Source of the DNA: an uncultured Clostridia bacterium
GTDB taxonomy: Bacteria > Bacillota > Clostridia > Christensenellales > UBA1242
Assembly: GCA_944349415.1 (NCBI GenBank)
Contig: CALVMX010000009.1
Coordinates: 1 to 42,596, forward strand
Direction: 5' to 3'
Length of the DNA: 42,596 nucleotides
The stretch's first letter is position 1, and every line of letters starts with the position of its first letter. Made by a program: the position numbers and the translations under genes. Positions 1 to 7,915 of the stretch are shown piece after piece. Below the pieces are notes generated by a model, which was not told the DNA's origin, searched no databases, and saw nothing but the letters and a program-made list of their open reading frames with translations.

Positions 1-2
1 AA

Positions 3-569
3 TATTGCAACTATTTTGGTAATTGGTATAGAGTGGAGCCGGTTCGTTGGATACTTGACACAGATGCTACATCATCACAGTCAGGATATGTCTCAACAGA
101 TACTCTAGCTGTTATGGAAAGTGTGGTCTACATTGGCAGATACTCAAATAGCTCGCTCGGCTTAGGTGACGGCTATGAAACAGGAAACGACTTTTCATTT
201 ATAGACTATTACTACAACAATTTCTTGCCAAATGAAAGAGAATATTTAGTTGAATTTAGTGCGGAAAGTGAAACATTTAACAGCAATGCTCTTCCAACTG
301 TAACCACATCAACAAACAACATATTCTTATCTTCAAGTGAGGAAATAGAAAGTGTTATAGGCACTTACTCAACAGAATTTTCTGATCTAGTCAAGGACTA
401 TTTAAAAATGACAGACGAAGGAAATTATTATTTTGTTCGAGATTTAGGCTCGAATTTAAATAGCGTCACATGTTACACACAAGGTGGCGGAGAGGTTAAC
501 CAAACGCCAACCTCATATCTTGGCATGCGATTTACCATTCAAGTAACGGAATATATTCATATTAATTAA
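3..569 (+). CDS. C-terminal part of a DUF6273-like protein (partial)
   Basis: The reading frame is open to the left edge, so the true start lies outside the window. A GTG at 33 is inside the conserved region and is not a likely start. The first visible residues include WYRVEPVRWIL, which resembles the opening of DUF6273 domains found in secreted and surface proteins of gut Firmicutes. Further on, NNIFLSSSEEIESV and the closing GMRFTIQV match the usual VFLLS and GVRPAL positions of that domain. No enzyme motif is visible and the function of DUF6273 is unknown. A stem-loop terminator follows closely, so this gene is transcriptionally separate from the sporulation operon downstream. The family call is from remembered domain patterns and is moderate. 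Confidence 0.55.
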   Translation, partial: YCNYFGNWYRVEPVRWILDTDATSSQSGYVSTDTLAVMESVVYIGRYSNSSLGLGDGYETGNDFSFIDYYYNNFLPNEREYLVEFSAESETFNSNALPTVTTSTNNIFLSSSEEIESVIGTYSTEFSDLVKDYLKMTDEGNYYFVRDLGSNLNSVTCYTQGGGEVNQTPTSYLGMRFTIQVTEYIHIN

Positions 570-588
570 GAAATTAAAATTATAAATT

Positions 589-618
589 AAATTCATAGAG
601 TTTTCTATGAATTTTTTT
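589..618 (+). terminator. Rho-independent terminator after the DUF6273-like gene
   Basis: A perfect 9-bp stem, ATTCATAGA at 591-599 and TCTATGAAT at 604-612, has a 4-base loop and runs into a T-rich tract. It sits about 20 bases after the stop codon. Confidence 0.85.
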
Positions 619-680
619 ATTTTTATTATAATCATTTTTTTTATGACAAAAAAAGTAAAAATTCGCGAATAGAAGGAGTT

Positions 681-707
681 TTTATTCTCTTTATACTCCC
701 ATAGAGT
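681..707 (+). promoter_or_regulatory. Candidate sigma-E-type promoter of the spoIIIA operon
   Basis: CATAGAGT at 700-707 differs at one position from the sigma-E -10 consensus CATACANT, and the spoIIIA operon is a known sigma-E target in Bacillus. The matching -35 region is weak (TTTATTC near 681). The predicted start of transcription would fall near 713, just ahead of the ribosome site GGGGGAG. The -10 box is visible; the sigma assignment is inference. Confidence 0.35.
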
Positions 708-725
708 TTTTTAGGGGGAGAGAAA

Positions 726-1628
726 ATGTTAAGCAAGATTTTGCCAGAAAAGATTTGGAGTATAATTGACAGAAAAGTCAACCTAAAAGCTGTAAATGAA
801 ATTAGATTTCGTGCAGATAAGCCTATCATTGTCTGTGTTAGTGGGAAAAACTATTTTTTAAGTGAAAATGGAGCCACTAGTAATCTTTCATCTGCTCTTT
901 ATGCCAGCAAAATTGTCATCGAGGATATTATTTTTCGTGCCAGCGAGTGCTCCATCTATTCAGTGAACGAACAAATCAAAAAGGGCTTTATTGTCACGGA
1001 AAACGGCGTTAGAATTGGAATAGGTGGTAACATTGTTGAAGAAAATGGCGTGATTAAAACTATGACAAATTTTTACTCGTGCAATATAAGAATACCTCAT
1101 AATGTCAAAAACTGTTCTCTTTCTGCTTTTCCGTTTATTGTCACTGAAAGCGGAGTGGAAAATACCCTTGTTATTTCTCCGCCAGGTTGCGGTAAGACGA
1201 CATTTTTAAAAGATTTTGTAAATCAACTTGGCGAAAGAAATAATGCTCTTAATGTGCTACTTTTGGACGAGAGAGGAGAGTTAGACACCAAACTTTCTTC
1301 CAATTTTTATGACAAAATTTCCTTCTCCACAAAAAAGGTGGGTTTTGAAAATGGTATTCGCTCTCTTTCGCCTGACCTTATCATAACTGACGAAGTGGGG
1401 CAGGAAGAGGATATAGATGCCATACTTTATGCTTCGACTTCAGGTGTTAAAGTGCTGGCAACGACGCATGCAGATAGCATTGAAACCTTTTGTCACAAAC
1501 CGCTTTTTCAAAAACTTATTCAAGAAAAAATCTTTCGACGTTATGTTCTTTTGTCAAAACGTAACGGACCAGGAACGTTTGAGGGAATCTATAATGAAAA
1601 CTTTTCTAGGCTTTCAAGTAAGTTTTAA
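726..1628 (+). CDS. spoIIIAA: Stage III sporulation protein AA, channel ATPase
   Basis: SpoIIIAA is the secretion-type ATPase of the SpoIIIA-SpoIIQ channel joining mother cell and engulfed forespore, needed for late forespore gene expression. The 300-residue protein has a Walker A loop SPPGCGKTT at about residues 151-159, an acidic strand LLLDERGE near 178-185 and a further LIITDEVG motif. Its length is typical for the family. It is the first gene of a complete AA-AH operon, starts at ATG 726 behind GGGGGAG, and ends 9 bases before spoIIIAB. Identification is secure from motifs and gene order. Confidence 0.96.
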   Translation: MLSKILPEKIWSIIDRKVNLKAVNEIRFRADKPIIVCVSGKNYFLSENGATSNLSSALYASKIVIEDIIFRASECSIYSVNEQIKKGFIVTENGVRIGIGGNIVEENGVIKTMTNFYSCNIRIPHNVKNCSLSAFPFIVTESGVENTLVISPPGCGKTTFLKDFVNQLGERNNALNVLLLDERGELDTKLSSNFYDKISFSTKKVGFENGIRSLSPDLIITDEVGQEEDIDAILYASTSGVKVLATTHADSIETFCHKPLFQKLIQEKIFRRYVLLSKRNGPGTFEGIYNENFSRLSSKF

Positions 1629-1637
1629 GGAGGTGTT

Positions 1638-2132
1638 ATGAAATACGTTTTAATTGTCGTTATATTTTGCATTTGCGTTTTTGTGGGTTACATCACTTAC
1701 TCAAAATACAATAAGCGTAAAAAGTTTTATGCAAGTTTAATTATGCTTGCCGAAAAACTTTCAGTGGAAATCAATTTTTCGCGTGAACGCCTTAAGATTC
1801 TTATTGAAAATTTTGATGCGGGGACTAAAAAAAATTTGCTTGGCATTGATGAAGGTTTTGTTTCCTATCTTGATAAAAAAAATGAGTTGACTATAAATGA
1901 TATTTTTCAAAAAGCAAATTGTTTGAAACAAGATGAAAAGGAATTCATTCTTTTGTTTCTCAAAACTTTGGGAAGAAGCGACGTGGAAAACCAAACAAAA
2001 GAAATAACCTCATTTATACAGCGATTTAACGAGAAAAAAGAGGAAACGGAAAAAGAACACAAAAAATATGGCTCTCTTTCACTTAAACTTTCCATTGTAG
2101 CAGGACTTTTTTTCACTATTTTGCTGATTTAA
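1638..2132 (+). CDS. spoIIIAB: Stage III sporulation protein AB
   Basis: This 164-residue protein has an N-terminal membrane anchor (about residues 3-20), a helical soluble middle, and a second hydrophobic segment at the extreme C-terminus (about 148-163). That matches SpoIIIAB, whose cytoplasmic helical domain resembles type II secretion GspF-like parts of the SpoIIIA channel. ATG 1638 follows TAAGGAGGTGTT, a strong ribosome site. It lies directly after spoIIIAA. A 107-base untranslated stretch follows before spoIIIAC, unusually long for this operon. Confidence 0.93.
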   Translation: MKYVLIVVIFCICVFVGYITYSKYNKRKKFYASLIMLAEKLSVEINFSRERLKILIENFDAGTKKNLLGIDEGFVSYLDKKNELTINDIFQKANCLKQDEKEFILLFLKTLGRSDVENQTKEITSFIQRFNEKKEETEKEHKKYGSLSLKLSIVAGLFFTILLI

Positions 2133-2239
2133 GATGCTTCTTAATGCAAAGAAAAACTTTCAAATATTAACTTAAATTTTTAAATTATTCTTCAACAACG
2201 CGTTATACCAACATTTTTAGAAAATAAAGCGAGGGATTT

Positions 2240-2446
2240 ATGGATGTTGATATCATTTTTAAAATAGCTGCTATTGGCATTTTAACTGCAGTTATAAGCC
2301 AAATCCTTAAAAATAGTGGTAAAGAAGATATAGCCACTTTGGCGACTCTTGCCGGAGTGGTTATCGTGCTTTTAATGGTTATAAATATGATCTCAAATCT
2401 TTTTGACAGTCTGAGAACCATCTTTAACCTTTATATGACACTTTAG
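2240..2446 (+). CDS. spoIIIAC: Stage III sporulation protein AC
   Basis: This 68-residue protein consists of two hydrophobic helices separated by a short polar turn (KNSGKED), the standard size and layout of SpoIIIAC, an integral membrane part of the SpoIIIA channel. The ribosome site GAGGG lies five bases before ATG. The position between AB and AD supports the call. Non-coding gaps flank it on both sides (107 and 159 bases), whereas these genes usually sit close together. Confidence 0.93.
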   Translation: MDVDIIFKIAAIGILTAVISQILKNSGKEDIATLATLAGVVIVLLMVINMISNLFDSLRTIFNLYMTL

Positions 2447-2515
2447 CAAAAATTAGTTTTATCTTTTAATCTTTAATTAAAAGTATTTTTTCTTTTAAAA
2501 ATAGCAAATTTAAAC

Positions 2516-2597
2516 TTCTAAAACGTCTAAAAAATATTATTTAAATTCTCAAAACGTCTAAAAAATATTATTCAAGCCTTAAAATGCACTAAAAAAG
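2516..2597 (+). repeat. 30-31 bp tandem repeat in the spoIIIAC-spoIIIAD gap
   Basis: An identical 22-base block lies at 2520-2541 and again at 2551-2572, period 31. A third, degenerate unit (AAAATGCACTAAAAAA) begins at 2581, period 30. The repeat fills the gap inside an operon. No reading frame crosses it. Confidence 0.85.
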
Positions 2598-2605
2598 GAG
2601 GAAAA

Positions 2606-2998
2606 ATGGACGCGATTTATAAAATAATTGCTATTGCACTTATAACTTGTGTTGCCACACTTATAGTCAAACCTATTCGTCCAGATTTCGCCATTTTTAT
2701 ATCCATTGTTGGCGGGATTATTCTTCTTTTTATGCTTATTTCTTACCTTTCTAGTGTTTTTGAAGTTTTCAATAATATTTTTAATTTAACACAAGTCAAC
2801 ACCTCTCTTTATTCTATCATTTTTAAAATTATCGGAGTTGGATATCTAATTGAATTTACAGCAAGCATATGTTCGGATACTGGAAATCAAAGTTTAGGCG
2901 ACAAAGTCCTTCTAGGAGGGAAAATAATCATTCTTGTTATGGCACTGCCAATCATAACAAGTATTCTTGAAATTGTGATGGAGTTAATACCACAATGA
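2606..2998 (+). CDS. spoIIIAD: Stage III sporulation protein AD
   Basis: This 130-residue membrane protein has four predicted hydrophobic segments. The C-terminal half contains GYLIEFTASICSDTGNQSLG, typical of SpoIIIAD, in which a polar stretch separates the last membrane helices. A strong AAAAAAGGAGGAAAA ribosome site precedes ATG 2606. The stop overlaps the start of spoIIIAE by four bases (ATGA), which suggests translational coupling. Confidence 0.94.
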   Translation: MDAIYKIIAIALITCVATLIVKPIRPDFAIFISIVGGIILLFMLISYLSSVFEVFNNIFNLTQVNTSLYSIIFKIIGVGYLIEFTASICSDTGNQSLGDKVLLGGKIIILVMALPIITSILEIVMELIPQ

Positions 2999-4230
2999 AG
3001 AAGGAATCTATAAAAAAGAAGAAAAAATGGATTTTTATCGTAATTTTCATTATTTTCATATCTTCCTTTTTTGGCAGTTTCACTTTGGACGGTTATGTTC
3101 TAAATATACCTTATGTCCGTGCAGAAAGTGAAGAAGTGGAAGATATAGAACAAGAACTTGAAGAAGAAATCGATGAACAAATTGGGAATTTAGATTTTTC
3201 CGCGATAGAGACATATTTAGACAACTTAGAGGGAGAAGTTAAGAATTTCTTTTCTGGTGGTTTTGAAGCCAAAGTGGAAAGTTTGATAAGCGGAGAATAT
3301 TTAGAAAGTAATAGTCTTTTTTCTTCCGTTCTTTCTCTTCTTTGGGATGGACTACTGTCCTATTTGCCGATTATAGCCAGCATAATAGCCGTTTCTATTC
3401 TAGGTGGTATGATCGCTAATTTGAAACCGCAAACCAACGGAAAATCTATAGGCAACGTGGTGCATTTTGTCACTTATGGAGTCGTCATAGTCTTTATTGG
3501 AGCGATTTTGGTGGAGCTCATATCGTTAACATCTTCCACGCTTAGCGGTATGAAATCTCTGATGGACGGCATTTTCCCTGTTTTACTCACTCTTTTAACT
3601 GCGGTAGGTGGCACTGTCTCGGTAAGTTTATATCAGCCAGCTATTGCCATGCTTGGAAATGTTTTTATATACCTTATAACATACTTTTTGATGCCGATTT
3701 TCATTTTTTCTATCATTTTTTCTATAGTTGGAAATCTATCCAATAATATAAAATTAGATAAATTTGTTTCCTTTCTGCAAGGAACATTCAAATGGGCAAT
3801 AGGACTTCTTTTCACGATTTTTCTTGGCTTTATGACTATTCAAGGGATATCGGCAAGTGCTGTGGACGGACTTTCTATTCGAACGGCAAAATATACCATT
3901 AAAAGTTATGTGCCAATAATTGGTGGATATGTAAGCGATGGGCTTTCGATAGTTTTAGCTTCCAGTATGCTTATTAAAAATGCGGTTGGAACAGCGGGAC
4001 TTCTTCTTGTTTTATTTGCGACAATTTCACCAATATTGAGTTTGGTTCTTTTTATGCTTTCTCTAAAGTTTATGGCAGGCATAATTGAGCCTATTGGCGA
4101 CAAAAAGATAGCAAACTTTGTAAGCGATATTTCTAAGAGTATGTCAATGCTTATTGCACTTATTGTGGCAGTTGCCTTTATGTATATGATTATGACTGGA
4201 CTTATCATGATGAGTGCAAATCTAATTTAA
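2995..4230 (+). CDS. spoIIIAE: Stage III sporulation protein AE
   Basis: SpoIIIAE is the large polytopic membrane component of the mother cell-forespore channel. This 411-residue protein begins with a basic stretch and a hydrophobic signal segment (about residues 12-30, likely cleaved after the AES at about 43-45). An acidic soluble region follows (about 46-115), then about seven membrane helices to the C-terminus, matching the family in length and topology. ATG 2995 overlaps the spoIIIAD stop. spoIIIAF follows after 10 bases with its own AAAGGAGGAG site. Confidence 0.95.
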   Translation: MKKESIKKKKKWIFIVIFIIFISSFFGSFTLDGYVLNIPYVRAESEEVEDIEQELEEEIDEQIGNLDFSAIETYLDNLEGEVKNFFSGGFEAKVESLISGEYLESNSLFSSVLSLLWDGLLSYLPIIASIIAVSILGGMIANLKPQTNGKSIGNVVHFVTYGVVIVFIGAILVELISLTSSTLSGMKSLMDGIFPVLLTLLTAVGGTVSVSLYQPAIAMLGNVFIYLITYFLMPIFIFSIIFSIVGNLSNNIKLDKFVSFLQGTFKWAIGLLFTIFLGFMTIQGISASAVDGLSIRTAKYTIKSYVPIIGGYVSDGLSIVLASSMLIKNAVGTAGLLLVLFATISPILSLVLFMLSLKFMAGIIEPIGDKKIANFVSDISKSMSMLIALIVAVAFMYMIMTGLIMMSANLI

Positions 4231-4240
4231 AGGAGGAGAA

Positions 4241-4717
4241 ATGTCAGAATGGCTTTTATCTATTGCAGGAATCATCTTACTTTCTGTTCTTTGTGAGTTT
4301 ATTTTACCAGAAGGACAAATAAATAGATATATACGCGGTATATTTGCTTTTATAACTATTTTTGTTATCATTTCACCGCTTCCGAAATTATTAAACAAAG
4401 AAATGGATTTTTCAAGTTTTCTTTCCTCTTACGAAATTGAACTACAAGAAGATTATCTGTATGAAATCAACATGGCGAAACTTAATGCTTTACAAAACGA
4501 TATAGTGGACGAACTTGAAAATAGGGGAATAGAAAACATAAAAATAACTTTTATTGCTGATGTCGAAAATATGGAAATATATGAAATTTCTGTCGATTTA
4601 CGCGATATGGCATTTTCTGGAAATTTTACGAATAAAGAAAAAGCAAAAGAAGAAATAGAAGAAGTTATCTATAGCATTTCTGCATTTAGCGGTGTAAACA
4701 TATCATATTTGGAATAA
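4241..4717 (+). CDS. spoIIIAF: Stage III sporulation protein AF
   Basis: SpoIIIAF is anchored by two N-terminal membrane helices (about residues 5-22 and 32-48 here) with a cytosolic or intermembrane C-terminal domain. The 158-residue protein shows EFILPEGQINRYIRGIFAF, a characteristic family stretch between the helices. The soluble part ends in an alternating strand-helix pattern like the ring-building motif of SpoIIIAG and AH. It sits between AE and AG with short gaps and strong ribosome sites. Confidence 0.93.
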   Translation: MSEWLLSIAGIILLSVLCEFILPEGQINRYIRGIFAFITIFVIISPLPKLLNKEMDFSSFLSSYEIELQEDYLYEINMAKLNALQNDIVDELENRGIENIKITFIADVENMEIYEISVDLRDMAFSGNFTNKEKAKEEIEEVIYSISAFSGVNISYLE

Positions 4718-4728
4718 AGGAGTTTGTT

Positions 4729-5241
4729 ATGAAAAGTTTGAAAGAGTTTTGGAGTAAATTGAAGGGAGTAAGACATATTGAAATTTACATTGCCATGCTT
4801 TTAGGTATTGTCGTCTGCGTTTGCTATTTTGCCTTTTTTGTGGACAAGGAAGATGTCGACATAAATAGCCCAAATACGACACAAGAATATTCTTCTTCTG
4901 AGGAATATGTGGACTACCTCGAGAATAAATTAAGTAATGTATTATCGAAAATTTCTGGCGTGGGCGAAGTCAGTGTCCTTATAACTCTTGAAAGTGGCTT
5001 TAGTTACGAATACGCAACGGATACTGAAACAACAACCGGCTCAAATGGAAATACATCGAACTTGGAGACAACGATAATAATTGATAATGAGCCTATTGTT
5101 GTTAAAGAAATTTATCCTGTAATAAAGGGGGTGGTCATAGTTGCCAAAGGTAGTGAAGATTTCAGTATAAAAATGGATATTTTGGAAGCGGTCACAACTA
5201 TTCTTGAAATAGATGAAAGTGACATAACAATTCTTTCATAA
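4729..5241 (+). CDS. spoIIIAG: Stage III sporulation protein AG
   Basis: SpoIIIAG forms a large ring in the intermembrane space around the forespore. This 170-residue copy has one N-terminal membrane helix (about 21-38) and a C-terminal ring-building domain. GVGEVSVLITLESG followed by KEIYPVIKGVVIVAKG is the recognisable family signature. It is shorter than the Bacillus protein, mainly in the linker. ATG 4729 follows AAAGGAG. spoIIIAH follows 18 bases on. Confidence 0.94.
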   Translation: MKSLKEFWSKLKGVRHIEIYIAMLLGIVVCVCYFAFFVDKEDVDINSPNTTQEYSSSEEYVDYLENKLSNVLSKISGVGEVSVLITLESGFSYEYATDTETTTGSNGNTSNLETTIIIDNEPIVVKEIYPVIKGVVIVAKGSEDFSIKMDILEAVTTILEIDESDITILS

Positions 5242-5259
5242 ATTTAAAAGGAGATAAAA

Positions 5260-5724
5260 ATGAAAAAAAGAACAAAAATAATTATTCTTACAGTTATGAT
5301 AGTTTTACTTGGAGTTACAGGCTATTTAAACATTGTTTTAAACAACAGTATAACAGAGCCAACAAACACAACGACAACAACATCTTATTTTGTTTCTTAC
5401 AGAAATGATAGAGAAACATCTCGCGACCAACAAATGCTTTATTTGGATGCTATAATTGATAACGAAAATTCAACTGAGGAAGCTGTTCAAAATGCTGAAA
5501 ATCAAAAATTGGAACTTATTGCTGAAATGGAAAAAGAACTTGCTGTTGAAGGTCTTATCAAAGCTCTTGGCTTTTCTGACTGCGTGATTTCTATTGGTGA
5601 AAAAATCAATGTCGTTGTTGACAGCAGTGAACTTACAGCCGGAGAAGTTGCTCAAATAAAAACAACAGTTATGGAGCAATTAGGTGTTGAACCAAAAAAT
5701 ATTGTGGTAATTCCTTCTGTTTAA
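5260..5724 (+). CDS. spoIIIAH: Stage III sporulation protein AH
   Basis: SpoIIIAH is the mother-cell partner that binds forespore SpoIIQ across the intermembrane space through a YscJ/FliF-like ring domain. This 154-residue version has an N-terminal membrane helix (about 5-27), a Thr-rich linker, a helix with REXXRDQQ-like spacing (about 48-60), and the C-terminal domain with GFSDCVISIGEKINVVVD. It is clearly shorter than the roughly 218-residue Bacillus protein, with the linker reduced. It is the last gene of the operon. Confidence 0.93.
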   Translation: MKKRTKIIILTVMIVLLGVTGYLNIVLNNSITEPTNTTTTTSYFVSYRNDRETSRDQQMLYLDAIIDNENSTEEAVQNAENQKLELIAEMEKELAVEGLIKALGFSDCVISIGEKINVVVDSSELTAGEVAQIKTTVMEQLGVEPKNIVVIPSV

Positions 5725-5736
5725 TTTATAAATTAG

Positions 5737-5765
5737 TTTACAAAAAAAAATGTTTATGCTAAAAT
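5737..5765 (+). promoter_or_regulatory. Vegetative promoter of the Asp23-nusB operon
   Basis: TTTACA at 5737-5742 and TAAAAT at 5760-5765 are 17 bases apart, with an extended TGC before the -10. This separates the housekeeping operon from the sporulation operon upstream. Confidence 0.75.
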
Positions 5766-5786
5766 AGTGCTATAAAAGGAGATTTT

Positions 5787-6158
5787 ATGGCAGTTAAAAG
5801 TGAAGATAATAGAAACAAAGGCAAAATTACGCTTGATAGAAATATTTTGGTTTCTATAATTAATCTTGCAGCAAAAGAAATTAACGGGGTGGAAAGCGTT
5901 TGTAATCGTCATAGACCTTGGTATAAAAAAATGGTTAATCGCTATGATGATGGCGTGGAAATTAAGTTTGAACAAAATGGAGCACTCACTATTGATGTTT
6001 ATATAAACATTTATATCGGCTTTAATGTGCCAGACATTGCTTATCGCGTGCAAGAGAACATTCGTAATTCGCTAGCAACAATGGTGGCACTTAAACCGCT
6101 TAAAATCAATGTTCATATTATGGATGTTGAGTGTGACAAAGAGGTGGCAGATGCGTAG
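5787..6158 (+). CDS. Asp23/Gls24 family envelope stress response protein
   Basis: This 123-residue soluble protein carries the Asp23 pattern: LVSIINLAAKEINGVESV near the N-terminus and VPDIAYRVQENIRNSLATM in the second half, ending in a strand NVHIMDVE. Asp23-family proteins associate with the membrane in Gram-positives and are linked to envelope stress. In many Clostridia a member sits between spoIIIAH and nusB, as here. ATG 5787 follows AAAAGGAGATTTT. Its last bases overlap the nusB start. Confidence 0.9.
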   Translation: MAVKSEDNRNKGKITLDRNILVSIINLAAKEINGVESVCNRHRPWYKKMVNRYDDGVEIKFEQNGALTIDVYINIYIGFNVPDIAYRVQENIRNSLATMVALKPLKINVHIMDVECDKEVADA

Positions 6159-6537
6159 AGAGGCAAGAGAAAGTGCCTTTAAACTCATTTTTGAAACTCT
6201 TTTTAAGGATGCGGAAGAAGAAACTTTAATTGAAGTGACAAGTCCACTCAAAAAAGAAGAAGATAAAGAATTTTGCGAGCGACTCTTTTCTTTATATGAA
6301 CAACATAGAGAAGAGCTAGAAGAAATAGTTAAAAAAAATCTCACAAATTTTGATATTTCAAGAGTTTTTCGCATTGATTTAGCACTCGTGTTTCTAGCGT
6401 TAACCGAAATTAAATATATCGGAACTCCAGAAGCGGTTGTCATCAATGAAGTTTTGGAAATTGCAAAAAAATATTCCACTTTTAAAAGCAGTAAATTTAT
6501 AAACGGGCTACTTTCGGCAATAATGAGAAGCGAATGA
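6151..6537 (+). CDS. nusB: Transcription antitermination factor NusB
   Basis: NusB binds boxA RNA with NusE (S10) and helps antitermination of rRNA operons. The start chosen is ATG 6151 (MRREARESAFKLIFE), because homologues begin there and AGAGGTG lies just upstream; an in-frame ATG at 6109 would only add an unrelated extension. The resulting 128-residue all-helical protein contains the family signature TPEAVVINEVLEIAKKYS followed by KFINGLLSAI. It overlaps the gene before it by 8 bases and xseA by 4. Confidence 0.95.
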   Translation: MRREARESAFKLIFETLFKDAEEETLIEVTSPLKKEEDKEFCERLFSLYEQHREELEEIVKKNLTNFDISRVFRIDLALVFLALTEIKYIGTPEAVVINEVLEIAKKYSTFKSSKFINGLLSAIMRSE

Positions 6538-7712
6538 TAACAACGATAAGCGTCACTAAATTTAATAGTATTGTTAGAGATATATTTAACAATGAGGAAC
6601 TTCTTCACAGCGTAAATGTTGTTGGAGAAGTTTTTGGTGTGTCTAGGGCTAAGAATGCTATATATTTTTCTGTTAAAGATGAAGAGAGCTCTCTTCCATG
6701 TGTTTGTTTTAATATTTCCGCTTTTGAAGGAGTTAATGAGGGAGATTTGGTAACTTTATACGGCGGTCCAAATTTCTATACCAAAAGCGGTCGTTTTAAT
6801 TATGTGGTTTATAGAATTGAGCCAGCTGGACAAGGACTTTTGTATCAAAAATTTGTTGAACTTAAAAATAAACTAGAAAGCGAAGGACTTTTTGATGTCG
6901 CTAAGAAAAAAGCACTTCCAAAAACTATCAAAAGGATTGGTGTGGTCACTTCAAAAGAGGGTGCTGTTATTCAAGATATCAAAAATGTCACTTGGCGAAG
7001 AAATCCTTCAGTGGAAATCGTTTTATACAACACTAAAGTGCAAGGAAACGGTGCGGAAAAGGAAATATGTGAGGGCATTAATTTCTTTTCTGATTATGAC
7101 AATGTGGATGTCGTAATCGTCGCACGCGGTGGTGGTTCAATGGAAGATCTAGCCGCCTACAACACTGAGTGCGTGGCAAGGGCGACTTTTAATTGTCAAA
7201 AACCGATTATTTCCGCAGTTGGTCACGAAACAGATTTCACAATAATTGACTTTGTCAGTGACCTTAGAGCGCCCACACCGAGTGCCGCAGCTGAACTTGT
7301 TACACAAGACACTTCAAAAGAAAAAGAAACTCTTAAAATGTTTTTTAAAAAAATATCACGCGAACTTATGCTAAAAATAGGCGACAAAACGGAAGAATTT
7401 GAGGACACCATTTCGACCTTAACTTCTCAAATGGAAGATTTTATGGAAGACAGAAAAAGTGTTTTGTTTGAAAATACAAGCAAATTATCCGATTTAATCG
7501 AAAAAATAATCGAAAATGAAAACCATAAACTTGAAATCAAAGATAACATTTTAAAACGTATAGATCCAAAAGAAATTTTAAGGCGTGGCTATGCAAAAAT
7601 CGAGCAGAATGGTAAAAGTGTCGATAAAGCGGCGGATGTGGAACTGAAAGAACAGATAGAAATCAACTTTATTGACGGAAAGATATTAGCAAAAAGTGAG
7701 GAAAGGTTATGA
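6534..7712 (+). CDS. xseA: Exodeoxyribonuclease VII large subunit
   Basis: The large subunit of exonuclease VII degrades single-stranded DNA to oligonucleotides. The 392-residue protein has an N-terminal OB-fold (about 1-100), a catalytic domain with GVVTSKEGAVIQDI, VARGGGSMEDLAAYN and AVGHETDFTIIDFVSDLRA, and a long coiled-coil region. A short C-terminal segment with ILRRGYAKI docks the small subunit. ATG 6534 overlaps the nusB stop (ATGATAA), and its own stop overlaps xseB. Confidence 0.97.
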   Translation: MITTISVTKFNSIVRDIFNNEELLHSVNVVGEVFGVSRAKNAIYFSVKDEESSLPCVCFNISAFEGVNEGDLVTLYGGPNFYTKSGRFNYVVYRIEPAGQGLLYQKFVELKNKLESEGLFDVAKKKALPKTIKRIGVVTSKEGAVIQDIKNVTWRRNPSVEIVLYNTKVQGNGAEKEICEGINFFSDYDNVDVVIVARGGGSMEDLAAYNTECVARATFNCQKPIISAVGHETDFTIIDFVSDLRAPTPSAAAELVTQDTSKEKETLKMFFKKISRELMLKIGDKTEEFEDTISTLTSQMEDFMEDRKSVLFENTSKLSDLIEKIIENENHKLEIKDNILKRIDPKEILRRGYAKIEQNGKSVDKAADVELKEQIEINFIDGKILAKSEERL

Positions 7713-7915
7713 ATTACGAAGAAGCAATAAAAGAACTTGAAGAGATTACAAACAAGCTCGAAAATGAAAAACTTTCATTATCTGAGAGCGAGAAACTTTT
7801 TGACAGAGCAGTGGAACTTGCTAAATTTTGCCAAAAAGAGCTCTCTAAAACTTCCAAAAAATTGTTTGAAATAAAGAAAGAATTTGACAAAATCGTTGAG
7901 GAGGAAATAGAATGA
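7709..7915 (+). CDS. xseB: Exodeoxyribonuclease VII small subunit
   Basis: This 68-residue helical protein has the XseB pattern: MNYEEAIKELEEITNKLEN, then LSLSESEKLFDRAVELAKFC. Several copies wrap each large subunit. Start and stop both overlap neighbouring genes by four bases, implying coupled translation along nusB-xseA-xseB-proS. Confidence 0.96.
   Translation: MNYEEAIKELEEITNKLENEKLSLSESEKLFDRAVELAKFCQKELSKTSKKLFEIKKEFDKIVEEEIE

Noticed and set aside
641..829. Minus-strand 62-codon frame opposite the start of spoIIIAA
   Set aside because: It is a shadow of the coding strand, with no ribosome site and no domain pattern.
6109..6150. Upstream ATG extension of nusB
   Set aside because: The extra 14 residues overlap the Asp23-family gene and do not resemble NusB; the ribosome site fits ATG 6151.
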